NCBI RefSeq assembly: GCF_014855515.1 | Contig: NZ_JACYFK010000001.1 | Span: 434,001 to 498,000 of the forward strand | Reading direction: 5' to 3' | Source: Euzebyella marina | GTDB lineage: Bacteria > Bacteroidota > Bacteroidia > Flavobacteriales > Flavobacteriaceae | Length of the DNA stretch: 64,000 nt | In this document: positions 9,591 through 17,025 of the stretch, in pieces | Layout of the letters: each line of letters opens with the position of its first letter | How positions within the stretch are numbered: the stretch's first letter is position 1 | Notes under the pieces: generated by a model | The model's input: the letters and a program-made list of their open reading frames with translations, nothing else | Told to the model about the DNA's origin: nothing | The model's database searches: none | Position numbers and translations under genes: made by a program

Positions 9591-9851
9591 TTAATGTTGG
9601 TGTCCGTCATCATCGTGGGAATGTCCGTGGTCGTCATCGTGACTATGGCCGTGTTCTTCCTTTTGAAGGGTGTCCTGACCTACCGTAAATTCTTCCTGCT
9701 TCAAGTCCTCCTGTTCCATATGAGAGCCGTCCGGGTTATGCTCGTGACCGTGGTCATCTTGGGCTTCTTCCTTTTTTGTTTCCCGGCATCCTGTAAGGCT
9801 GATTGCTGCCATTACCATTAGTGCCATTAGTATTTTTGATAAATGTTTCAT
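9591..9851 (-). CDS. Small His/Asp-rich lipoprotein of the metal efflux operon
   Basis: This 86-residue protein has a lipobox ending at LTGC (Cys22), followed by a very charged tail. It contains the cassette HEHNPDGSH, which resembles the HAHNADGSH cassette at the start of the adjacent adaptor, and ends in repeated HGHSHDDD units. It has no recognisable enzyme domain. The composition and its position between the TolC-like gene and the adaptor, with short gaps of 12-20 bp, suggest a periplasmic metal-binding chaperone or buffer. That role is inferred only from composition and context. Confidence 0.8.
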   Translation of the reverse strand: MKHLSKILMALMVMAAISLTGCRETKKEEAQDDHGHEHNPDGSHMEQEDLKQEEFTVGQDTLQKEEHGHSHDDDHGHSHDDDGHQH

Positions 9852-9871
9852 CTTTTTAATTTTTAAAATTG

Positions 9872-11056
9872 TTATAACTGATGTATTAATAATTGTGCTT
9901 GTAAAAGCTGCAACTGTTTTTCCATTTGCAAAATTCTATCGGTGGCGTCCCGATAGAATTGCACTTCCATATAGTATTCCAAAAACGAGTATTCTCCCAA
10001 GCTATAAGCTTTAAAGAGCAATTCCTCACTATTTAGGGTTTCTATGGTGTCCTGATATTCGGTGTACTTCTCGAGCAATAATTGGTACTGATTGTACTCT
10101 TGTTGTAATTGGGCATACAGCATTTGTTGTACAACTTGTGTGTTGGACTGCTGGTATTTGTAATTGGCTTCTGCCGCTTTTACTTTGTTTTTACTGTTCC
10201 ACAAAGGAATGGTCAACCCTCCATAAACACCCGAATAGTTGTTGCCGTTGACCCCTTGGTAATTGTAACCCAATGAAAGGTCTGGCAGTATTTTGGTTTT
10301 TTCCAACTTCACGTTTTGTTGTGCTGCGGCTTCATAAGCTTTGAGCTCCAAAATCTTCGGATCTTTGGCCAATTTCTCATTCCATAAATCGGCTACAGTT
10401 TGTATCTGAAATGGAATATTCAATTGCAGATTGTCCAACCCAAGCGGTTGATTTCCATTTAAAGCCTGCAAAGCTGTTTTTTGATTTTGGATTTCCGCTT
10501 CCAGTTGTTCCACCACAAATTGCTCCTGAATCCAAGCTACCTTAGCTTTGTTGAGGTCTAAAATGCCGACTTGCTCTCTGTTAAAAAGCTCTTGCATTTG
10601 TTCATACACCTCTTGGCTTTGTTTCTTTCTTTCATCTTCAATGGTTTTTCGCTTTTGAAGTATAAAGAAATCTATTAACCATTTTTTTGCCTTTAGCAGT
10701 ATTTCCTGGCGTTTTTCGCCATAGGCTGCCTGCAACTGTTCTGCTTTTAGGTTGTTCCACTTGTTACGGGCTGCATATACCGAAGGAAATTCAAAGGATT
10801 GTGAGATTTCGAACTCGGTATAGTCATCGGTTTGATGGTCGCCAAAAGGCAGATAGTATCCTGAAAGCTGTGGGTCGGGCAGGTTGTTGCCGCTCTTGTT
10901 TTGAAGCTTTTGGCCATCGATAAGAGATTGATAGGCCTTCAGCTCTATATTGTTCTGTTCTATTTCGTTGAGTAGCTCCCCTATATTTCTATCTTGAGAG
11001 AAACCAGTAACGAAGAACAGGCATCCGCATATCGCGGACACGATGTATGTATTCAT
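9872..11056 (-). CDS. TolC-family outer membrane efflux protein (CusC/CzcC-like)
   Basis: This is the outer-membrane channel of the metal efflux system, 394 residues from the ATG chosen here. A start 18 codons further upstream is open but would put a polar stretch in front of the signal peptide MNTYIVSAICGCLFFVTGFS. The mature part is mainly long alpha-helical segments rich in Gln, Glu and Leu, and has the internal two-fold repeat expected of TolC (LEAEIQNQKTALQALNG near the middle and the matching C-terminal coiled region). It heads the operon with the His-rich lipoprotein, adaptor and pump. Confidence 0.88.
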   Translation of the reverse strand: MNTYIVSAICGCLFFVTGFSQDRNIGELLNEIEQNNIELKAYQSLIDGQKLQNKSGNNLPDPQLSGYYLPFGDHQTDDYTEFEISQSFEFPSVYAARNKWNNLKAEQLQAAYGEKRQEILLKAKKWLIDFFILQKRKTIEDERKKQSQEVYEQMQELFNREQVGILDLNKAKVAWIQEQFVVEQLEAEIQNQKTALQALNGNQPLGLDNLQLNIPFQIQTVADLWNEKLAKDPKILELKAYEAAAQQNVKLEKTKILPDLSLGYNYQGVNGNNYSGVYGGLTIPLWNSKNKVKAAEANYKYQQSNTQVVQQMLYAQLQQEYNQYQLLLEKYTEYQDTIETLNSEELLFKAYSLGEYSFLEYYMEVQFYRDATDRILQMEKQLQLLQAQLLIHQL

Positions 11057-11147
11057 TGTTTGAAAATTTAGGTTTAATCTTGCCTGATAAGAGACAGGCC
11101 TGAAATTCAATAGGATTTCTACCTAATAGATAGATAATCCCAAACGA

Positions 11148-11591
11148 TTAACCTAAAGATGGTGGCCCCCGTAAATCGAGGGATGAAAGGAAAGGATTAA
11201 AATAGTGATTGGGCGGATGATAAAGCGGCGGGTCGTTGTTTCGCCTCTTATCAATAAAATATAGTTCTTGAAAACCAGAATAGGTTTTTACAACATTCTC
11301 ATTCGTATCGGTACGGTGTTCAACGATTTGTCTTTCGACAATAATATCGGTTGAAACCGTGGAATGGACGTGCATATCCATAAAGAACCCAAAAAAGCCA
11401 TATGGTGATTCTTCGTCTTCGTGCGAACCATTATCGTGATGGTGGTGTTCGCCCGTATGGGCAACATCCGAATGGGAATGGGAATGCGAATCCTGGTGCT
11501 GATGATGCAGATGCGGAAATGCTTGATGCAGCACCATAAGGCCAAACAGGCCCAAGAAGAAAACTGCTGCTATTTTATTTGCTTTTTGCAT
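11148..11591 (-). CDS. His-rich membrane-anchored or secreted protein upstream of the metal efflux operon
   Basis: This is a 147-residue protein from the ATG at 11591; an ATG at 11612 is also in frame but overlaps a likely -7 box. A hydrophobic N-terminal segment (AAVFFLGLFGLMVL) is followed by HxxHHQHxDSHSHSHS and GEHHHHDNGSHEDEES, then a less biased C-terminal half ending in a Pro-rich tail. No enzyme domain is seen. Two dense His clusters directly in front of a metal efflux operon on the same strand suggest metal sensing or binding at the envelope. Similar small genes precede Bacteroidota cation efflux operons, but the function is not established. Confidence 0.75.
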   Translation of the reverse strand: MQKANKIAAVFFLGLFGLMVLHQAFPHLHHQHQDSHSHSHSDVAHTGEHHHHDNGSHEDEESPYGFFGFFMDMHVHSTVSTDIIVERQIVEHRTDTNENVVKTYSGFQELYFIDKRRNNDPPLYHPPNHYFNPFLSSLDLRGPPSLG

Positions 11592-11597
11592 CGATTG

Positions 11598-11605
11598 CAA
11601 ATATA
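11598..11605 (-). promoter_or_regulatory. Likely -7 promoter box (TAnnTTTG) for the His-rich gene and metal efflux operon
   Basis: On the minus strand this reads TATATTTG, matching the Bacteroidota -7 consensus, 6 bp before the ATG at 11591. No clear TTG lies at the usual -33 distance. If it is used, the transcript would be nearly leaderless. Confidence 0.4.
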
Positions 11606-11710
11606 CAAACATTCTGAAAATGTTAAATTTTTAGCTTCAGTCTTTTTTTAATCAAATGTCAGGGTTTCATTAAAAAATCCAGTTTAAGGCACTGGATAAA
11701 CCTTTTAAAG

Positions 11711-12547
11711 CTATGCCAGGGCATACACTTCATCGAACAACTTTATATCAAGTCGTTCCTGTTGGCCAAAGCTCTTTTTCAGTACATTGTGCAATACCGA
11801 ATTAAAGGCATTATAACCTATCCAAAGATTCGGTTCCTCATTGAGCAACAAGGCTTCGTAATTGAGAATTTCAAGAACTTCACGAGACTTTTTAGATGGG
11901 TCGCTGTTCTTATCGCTACATTCATAGCAGAACAGTTTCGTTCTGTCAAGAATAGCTTTCACAAATTCCTTGGTATCGATGATTTTAAATTCCTTCATCT
12001 TGTCAAATTTCTTGGTAATGGTGTAGAACTCGTTGTCCAAGAATTTATCAAACAGGTTGTTTAACCTTGGCATTATAAGGTCTGTGTTATTCCTACTGTG
12101 CTTAATCGAAAACTCGATTTCAGCCTGTGAAACGTGTAGCCCGTTGGAACACACCTTTCGATAGAACCCGAAATGGCCAGAGGTCTTTTCACTACCATCA
12201 TACGAATTTTTGAACCGAAGCATTGGCAGTATCAAATCCTTATCATTCTTAACCGTAAATTGGCTTTTGTCGTCAATGATAAAGTCGGTGATAAACGACC
12301 TATCGTTCTTGTTGATGGTTCGCTTATGATAGTTAAGTCCAGCATCAACCAGCATTAATTCTGCTTTTTTGAAGAACAGTTGGTTTGGAATGTGTCCGTA
12401 GCTTTTTGATACCACGTTGACTATTTTACCATTCGAGATGATGGCGTTTTCAAGCCCACGACGGGATTCCATCTGGGTCAAACTTTTCAAGGATTTCATT
12501 TCATTGGAAACGAAAATCTCATCTTGTTGCAAATTTTGTAAATACAT
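11711..12547 (-). CDS. DUF932 domain-containing protein
   Basis: This is a 278-residue cytoplasmic protein that resembles the DUF932 (phage/plasmid-related, TIGR03299-like) family. Those proteins are carried by plasmids, phages and conjugative elements, and their function is unknown. Visible features are the beta-rich middle with GHFGFYRKVCSNGL, typical of the family, and a helical C-terminal half. It lies 17 bp after the 50-residue small gene on the same strand and is probably translated from the same transcript. Its presence is one reason to regard the left 15 kb as a mobile element. Confidence 0.75.
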   Translation of the reverse strand: MYLQNLQQDEIFVSNEMKSLKSLTQMESRRGLENAIISNGKIVNVVSKSYGHIPNQLFFKKAELMLVDAGLNYHKRTINKNDRSFITDFIIDDKSQFTVKNDKDLILPMLRFKNSYDGSEKTSGHFGFYRKVCSNGLHVSQAEIEFSIKHSRNNTDLIMPRLNNLFDKFLDNEFYTITKKFDKMKEFKIIDTKEFVKAILDRTKLFCYECSDKNSDPSKKSREVLEILNYEALLLNEEPNLWIGYNAFNSVLHNVLKKSFGQQERLDIKLFDEVYALA

Positions 12548-12564
12548 AGCTTCTGAATTTTTGG

Positions 12565-12717
12565 TTAAACATTTTGTGATAATAGAGCGTAATACTCTGG
12601 ATGCTTTTCTCGGTAATAGGCCAGATGGCTTTCGGCACCTTCAATCGTGTAATTTTCCCTACTGGATTCATAATGTGCCTCGGCTTCTTCGACCGAAATC
12701 TTCGCTTTTGTTGACAT
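12565..12717 (-). CDS. Small 50-residue protein sharing its leader and first codons with the ParB-like gene
   Basis: This is a short gene: ATG at 12717, 50 codons, TAA at 12565. The product begins MSTKAKISVEEAEAHYESS and ends YALLSQNV; it is acidic and rich in Glu, Tyr and Ala, probably helical. It is accepted as real because 148 bp of upstream sequence plus the first codons are repeated in front of the ParB-like gene, with the ATG at the identical place in the repeat, and because it closely precedes the DUF932 gene. No family is recognised. Confidence 0.65.
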   Translation of the reverse strand: MSTKAKISVEEAEAHYESSRENYTIEGAESHLAYYREKHPEYYALLSQNV

Positions 12718-12865
12718 AATGTTGAAATTTTAGTTAAACAATATTTGAGCATCGAACAAACGGAAGCTAAAATCACAGCTCAAAAGGAAACGGAATAAAT
12801 GAGAAGTGGAATGCGCGCAACGGCTTTATGCCGTAGTCTTTTGATGGGTGTATTTTACGAGTTTA
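12702..12865 (-). repeat. 164-bp duplicated leader, copy 1 (promoter/5' region of small gene and DUF932)
   Basis: This matches 14744-14907 over the same length with scattered substitutions and small compensating indels. Highly conserved blocks include the first four or five codons, the stretch around CTCAAATATTG, the block GAAACGGAATAAAT read on the plus strand, and a distal block of about 40 bp containing GGCTTTATGCCGTAGTC, which has a short GGC/GCC stem. Conservation of non-coding sequence over 148 bp suggests a shared promoter, operator or RNA leader. Confidence 0.85.
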
Positions 12866-12971
12866 CCTTTGCGCTGGTATAGATGGATGTCTTTCCTTTA
12901 AATCCTTGCAGGGTATCATAAAAAGAAAAAGGGCCGACACGAATGCCTACCCTTCTTCAAAACAACAAAAG

Positions 12972-14759
12972 CTAATCGTTGAGTTCCTGAATTTTCTTTT
13001 CAAGAACTTCGATACGCTCTTTCAAACGTGCTTCACGTTTGTTTCGTTTCTCAGCATAGCTCTTCTCAATGTCTGCAATTTTGGATTTGTAATATCCCTG
13101 CATCGCATTGTAGAACGAAATGTTTGTGAGATTATTGACGTGATTGCTTTCGCCAAAATGGACTTGTTTCGTGAGGATATAGCGAATCAATTTGTGGAAA
13201 ATTTCTTTTTTGAAATGCTTCTTGAAATGCGCTACGGTTTCTGCTGTGTTCATTTTTGATGTATCACCTAAGAATTTTGAAAAACACTTTTGTTGAGTAG
13301 TGTAATCCACATTGTTTTCAAACAGTGAAATGGAAAAAGCAACCATCTCATCTACCGAAAGTGTTTTTTTCATATCGATATAATCCGTCTCACGAATCAT
13401 ATTTACAACTTCCTCAAACTGCTTGTTGTTCTCAATCTGTTGCTTGCGGATTTCACGCTCATTGATTTTTATGATTTGTTCTTCCGGTGTACAATCTGCC
13501 ATTTTTCTGTTGGCCAATGGTGCTGCATATTCTGTGGATTTATCTTTTGACTTTTCAATTACCTTGACAAACACTTTTTTGTTTTGGTAGGTCTCAGGAT
13601 GGAACACGATGCCGTTTACAAATCCATTGTCAGTTGCTGAATTGTAATTTTTTAATTCTTCTTCGTAGTTCTGAATGGCTTCCTTAAGCTCAGCTTTCAA
13701 TTCGTCTTCAAAATAATCGTAATGTTGATATTCTATTTTGATGGCCTCTATTGTTGGCTTAATAGGATTTTCAATGATTTCAACATCATCAAGCAGATAG
13801 ACCTTCAACCCATTATTTTCCAGTTGGGAAATAATGAGCTGATTTTTTTCTTCATCCGCCCAATACTGTAGTATTTCTGGAATGAGCAGTATGTTGTCTT
13901 TCTTAGATTTATCAATCAGTTTTAAGAACGATTTTGTCTTTTTCGTCTCAAAACAGGCTGATTTGGTACAGACCATTTTGCCTTCGCCAAACAGATTGCC
14001 TTGATTCGCAGCATTGAACGGACATTCTACACAGGAACCCGCTTTAGCGACTAATCCCTTGTCCTCAACATCAAAGGGCGCTTTTTCCAAATCATAGGTT
14101 CGGTTGTTTATCATTCGGTTTATCTGATGTGCGTTGAATTCTTCGCCCATCGTTTCCAGCATCATCTGTTGTTCCTCTGGTTCAAAGAGCGCAACACCAA
14201 CACCTAACGAAATGGTCATTTCACCACTACGCACAAAATGTTTGAAACCGTCAATCAATCCAGCTAATTTCAAACGTTGTCTGATGAAGTTGTCGGTTCT
14301 TCCCAAACGCTTCGCGATTTCAGAGGGTTGATACTTGTCACTCAGATAAGCTATCGCTTCGGCTTCTTCAGTAGGCCCTACGTCCTTCCGTTGCAGGTTT
14401 TCGATGATTTGAACTTCAAGCACTTCGTCGTTTTCATAGGTTCTTACGATACAGGGAATCGTTTTCTTGTTCGCTATTTTGCTTGCGCGAAACCGTCTTT
14501 CGCCCATAACGATGATAAAGTCCTTCCCCGATTTGCGAACCGTTATTGGTTGCAATACACCAAATTCCTTGATGCTATCCGAAAGCTGTTGTAGCTGTTT
14601 CTCATCAAAGGTTTTTCTCGGTTGCTTAGGGTCAGGCTTGATTTTGCCAATGGGAATGTTCTCGATTTGAAGTACCGGAACTTTCTTTCCGTTCACTTCT
14701 TTTTTCGCAGTAGTCGAAGTTCTTCTGCGCTTTCTTGTAGTACTCGCTTTTGTTGTCAT
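12972..14759 (-). CDS. ParB/Spo0J-family DNA-binding protein with Cys4 cluster
   Basis: This is a 595-residue protein from the ATG at 14759; a TTG nine bases upstream is less likely because the ATG matches the start in the duplicated leader. Residues 1-25 are very basic. The ParB N-terminal fold covers about residues 30-130, with GERRFRA (86-92, the nucleotide-binding GxRR-type motif) and ENLQRKD. A helix-turn-helix lies at 146-163 (SEIAKRLGRTDNFIRQ). A CxxC...C....C cluster (Cys243, 246, 264, 269) suggests a zinc-binding or redox element. A long coiled-coil tail ends the protein. It is much longer than chromosomal ParB (about 300) and lacks a ParA neighbour, so it is more likely an element-borne regulator or partition factor. 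Confidence 0.82.
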   Translation of the reverse strand: MTTKASTTRKRRRTSTTAKKEVNGKKVPVLQIENIPIGKIKPDPKQPRKTFDEKQLQQLSDSIKEFGVLQPITVRKSGKDFIIVMGERRFRASKIANKKTIPCIVRTYENDEVLEVQIIENLQRKDVGPTEEAEAIAYLSDKYQPSEIAKRLGRTDNFIRQRLKLAGLIDGFKHFVRSGEMTISLGVGVALFEPEEQQMMLETMGEEFNAHQINRMINNRTYDLEKAPFDVEDKGLVAKAGSCVECPFNAANQGNLFGEGKMVCTKSACFETKKTKSFLKLIDKSKKDNILLIPEILQYWADEEKNQLIISQLENNGLKVYLLDDVEIIENPIKPTIEAIKIEYQHYDYFEDELKAELKEAIQNYEEELKNYNSATDNGFVNGIVFHPETYQNKKVFVKVIEKSKDKSTEYAAPLANRKMADCTPEEQIIKINEREIRKQQIENNKQFEEVVNMIRETDYIDMKKTLSVDEMVAFSISLFENNVDYTTQQKCFSKFLGDTSKMNTAETVAHFKKHFKKEIFHKLIRYILTKQVHFGESNHVNNLTNISFYNAMQGYYKSKIADIEKSYAEKRNKREARLKERIEVLEKKIQELND

Positions 14760-14907
14760 AATACTCAAATTTTAGATTAAACAATATTTGAGTAGTGAAC
14801 CAAACGGAAGATAAAATCTTGGCTCAAAAGGAAACGGAATAAATAGGTAGGGGTAGAAGCGTTGGCTTTATGCCGTAGTCTTTTGATGGAAGGATTTTAC
14901 GAGTTTA
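14744..14907 (-). repeat. 164-bp duplicated leader, copy 2 (upstream of the ParB-like gene)
   Basis: This is the partner of 12702-12865. It starts inside the ParB-like coding sequence and runs 148 bp upstream of its ATG. The remaining sequence up to the tRNA (14908-15112) is AT-rich and has no gene; it holds only the ATGTTGTACC direct repeat. Confidence 0.85.
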
Positions 14908-15060
14908 ACTTTCGGGAATATTGTATGATAATAAACCCCCAATCGAAGAACAAGAGTCGAGAAAACCTAAATTCTATGAATTTATATTGATTGACATAGT
15001 GGTTAATATCAAATGGAAGTATATGACACTAAATCAAAGTTTATCTTGAAAATAGGTCAA

Positions 15061-15081
15061 ATGTTGTACCTATGTTGTACC
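15061..15081 (+). repeat. Tandem direct repeat ATGTTGTACC (two copies, 11-bp period)
   Basis: Two copies of the same 10-mer at 15061-15070 and 15072-15081, separated by a single base, lie about 60 bp from the tRNA 3' end on the island side. The position and spacing suit an arm-type binding site for a tyrosine recombinase or an excisionase site. This is inference; no integrase gene is visible in the window. Confidence 0.6.
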
Positions 15082-15112
15082 CGTGCTTTTTTTTGGTCAA
15101 TTTTCAAAGTAA

Positions 15113-15140
15113 AAAAGCCGAAGATTTCTCTTCGGCTTTT
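15113..15140 (-). terminator. Intrinsic terminator of tRNA-Leu
   Basis: A perfect 12-bp stem (15113-15124 and 15129-15140) with the loop TTTC; the minus strand ends in a T-run. It lies two bases beyond the tRNA 3' end. Confidence 0.85.
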
Positions 15141-15142
15141 AG

Positions 15143-15224
15143 TGCGGGTGAAGGGACTCGAACCCCCACACCTTGCGGCATCAGATCCTAAGTCTGACGT
15201 GTCTACCAATTCCACCACACCCGC
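15143..15224 (-). tRNA. tRNA-Leu (anticodon TAG)
   Basis: The minus strand folds as a class II tRNA: acceptor 5' GCGGGTG pairs with 3' CACCCGC, followed by discriminator A. The D-arm contains GGAATTGGTAGAC, the anticodon loop is CTTAGGA giving anticodon TAG (reads CUA), the variable arm is TGCCGCAAGGTG-like, and the T-arm has GGTTCGAGTCC. CCA is not encoded. The intact gene marks the boundary between the island-like left region and the chromosomal right region. Confidence 0.95.
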
Positions 15225-15258
15225 ATAAAGTGCAAATTAACACTTTTTATTTGGATAA

Positions 15259-15299
15259 ATCCTAAGTCTAGCGTGTCTACCAATTCCACCACGCCTGCA
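15259..15299 (-). pseudogene. Decayed 5' fragment of tRNA-Leu, copy A
   Basis: The 41 bases match 15185-15225 of the intact tRNA gene with four mismatches. They cover the acceptor 5' strand, D-arm and anticodon region and stop there. There is no 3' half, so it cannot make a tRNA. It lies about 35 bp upstream of the intact gene's 5' end. Confidence 0.85.
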
Positions 15300-15370
15300 T
15301 CAATATTTTCGTATCAAGAACTTCAATTTCTTTACATTCTTGATTTAAATTATGACTTTGAAAATTTAAC

Positions 15371-15412
15371 TGTGTCTACCTCCCGATAGCTATCGGGACC
15401 ACCACGCCTGCA
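15371..15412 (-). pseudogene. Decayed 5' fragment of tRNA-Leu, copy B, interrupted by a palindrome
   Basis: On the plus strand GTCTACC and ACCACGCCTGCA match copy A, but the D-loop bases between them are replaced by an 18-bp perfect palindrome (15381-15398, core CCCGATAGCTATCGGG). Only the 5' end of a tRNA remains. The rest of 15225-15523 holds no gene. Confidence 0.75.
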
Positions 15413-15490
15413 ACTCCAAAATCAAATTGGGATGCAAATATAAAGCAAAAAATCAAATCTCTAAATTTTAAAACATGAAAACTTAGTTTT

Positions 15491-15519
15491 TTGTAATTTT
15501 AAAAACTACCCTAATTTCG
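15491..15519 (+). promoter_or_regulatory. Putative promoter of the dipeptidase gene
   Basis: TTG at 15491-15493, 18 bp, then TAATTTCG at 15512-15519, one base off the TAnnTTTG consensus. The ATG is 5 bp further on, so the message would be nearly leaderless. Confidence 0.4.
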
Positions 15520-15523
15520 TCCT

Positions 15524-16924
15524 ATGCAAAATGTAGAGGAATACCTGAAAAAAAACCAGGATCGATTTTTAAAAGAACTTATAGAACTGCTTAAAATACC
15601 TTCTATTAGTGCAGATTCTGCTTTCTCCCAAGATGTACTAGATACTGCCGAGGCGGTTAAAAACGCCTTGCAAAAGGCTGGTTGCGATAAAGTAGAAATA
15701 TGTGAAACGGATGGCTATCCCATTGTTTACGCAGAAAAAATTCTAGACCCAAAATTGCCGACCGTATTGGTCTACGGGCATTACGATGTTCAACCCCCTG
15801 ACCCGGTCGACTTGTGGAACTCCCCTCCTTTTCAACCTGAAATCAAAAAGACCGATTTGCATCCCGAAGGGGCTATCTATGCCAGAGGTGCTTGCGATGA
15901 TAAGGGGCAGATGTACATGCATGTAAAGGCACTTGAGTTTATGGTAAACACCCATCAATTGCCCTGCAATGTCAAATTCATGATTGAGGGCGAAGAAGAA
16001 GTGGGCAGCCGTAATCTGAGTGTTTTCGTGGCCAATAACAAAGAGAAATTGACAAACGATGTCATCTTAATTTCAGATACAGGTATGATTGCCAAAGATG
16101 TGCCTTCAATAACCACAGGACTAAGAGGCCTGAGTTATGTAGAGGTAGAAGTAACCGGCCCAAATCGCGATTTGCACTCCGGTCTTTACGGCGGTGCGGT
16201 GGCTAACCCAAATAATATTTTAGCAAAAATGATCGCCTCATTGCACGACGAAGACAATCGAATTACTATACCTGGATTCTATGACAAGGTTCAAGAACTT
16301 TCTGAAGAAGAACGCGCCCAAATGGCCAAAGCTCCTTTTAGCCTCGAGAAATACAAAAACGCCCTTTCTATCAATGATGTTCGCGGTGAAGCCGGTTTTT
16401 CAACCAACGAAAGAAACTCCATCAGGCCTACTTTAGATGTCAACGGAATGTGGGGAGGCTATACGGGTGAGGGTGCAAAGACGGTCATTCCTAGCAAGGC
16501 ATATGCTAAAATTAGTATGCGATTGGTACCTAACCAAGATTGGCAAGAAATAACGGAAATTTTTAAGAGGCATTTTGAGGCAATAGCCCCAGAGGGGGTG
16601 AAGGTCAAAGTAAAACCTCACCATGGGGGTCAAGGCTATGTGACACCTATAGACAATACTGCCTATCAAGCGGCCTCTAAAGCTTATGAAACTACATTCG
16701 GAAAAGTACCCATACCTCAACGAAGCGGTGGTAGTATACCTATTGTTTCTTTATTTGAAAAGGAACTGAAAAGCAAGACCATACTAATGGGCTTCGGTTT
16801 AGATAGTGATGCCATTCATTCACCGAATGAACATTTTGGGATATGGAACTATTTAAAGGGAATTGAGACCATACCGTATTTCTATAAATACTTTACGGAA
16901 ATGAGCATGGATTTGGAAAATTGA
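15524..16924 (+). CDS. M20-family dipeptidase
   Basis: This 466-residue cytosolic metallopeptidase resembles the carnosinase / nonspecific dipeptidase branch. Metal and catalytic motifs are GHYDVQP (85-91, first His and catalytic Asp), ARGACDDKGQ (120-129, bridging Asp) and EGEEEVGS (155-162, catalytic Glu and metal Glu). The lid or dimerisation domain with GLRGLSYVEVEVTGPNRDLHSG lies in the middle, and a late His in DAIHSPNE near the end closes the metal site. It would cleave short peptides to amino acids. There is no signal peptide. It stands alone as the first chromosomal gene right of the tRNA cluster. Confidence 0.95.
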   Translation: MQNVEEYLKKNQDRFLKELIELLKIPSISADSAFSQDVLDTAEAVKNALQKAGCDKVEICETDGYPIVYAEKILDPKLPTVLVYGHYDVQPPDPVDLWNSPPFQPEIKKTDLHPEGAIYARGACDDKGQMYMHVKALEFMVNTHQLPCNVKFMIEGEEEVGSRNLSVFVANNKEKLTNDVILISDTGMIAKDVPSITTGLRGLSYVEVEVTGPNRDLHSGLYGGAVANPNNILAKMIASLHDEDNRITIPGFYDKVQELSEEERAQMAKAPFSLEKYKNALSINDVRGEAGFSTNERNSIRPTLDVNGMWGGYTGEGAKTVIPSKAYAKISMRLVPNQDWQEITEIFKRHFEAIAPEGVKVKVKPHHGGQGYVTPIDNTAYQAASKAYETTFGKVPIPQRSGGSIPIVSLFEKELKSKTILMGFGLDSDAIHSPNEHFGIWNYLKGIETIPYFYKYFTEMSMDLEN

Positions 16925-17025
16925 CTTAAGACTCAAGACTTAAGATTAATGACCATTCAATTGTAAACGAAAAATAGCAACTGGCAACGGACCATCCCAG
17001 TTAGGTTGATACGGACAAACCACAA

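Noticed and set aside
12519-12776. 85-residue minus-strand frame over the small gene
   Set aside because: The competing 50-residue frame matches the duplicated leader and start of the ParB-like gene; this longer frame crosses it and has no support.
1-15142. Interpretation of the left part as a plasmid because of ParB and DUF932
   Set aside because: No ParA, replication gene or origin pattern seen; the tRNA boundary fits a chromosomal island better.
15013-15228. 71-residue plus-strand open frame over the tRNA
   Set aside because: It lies across the tRNA-Leu gene and its terminator; its apparent peptide comes from tRNA sequence, a known cause of false protein calls.
16925-17025. Short ACTTAAGA repeats after the dipeptidase
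   Set aside because: Only two short copies in AT-rich sequence; no hairpin of usable strength or known element.
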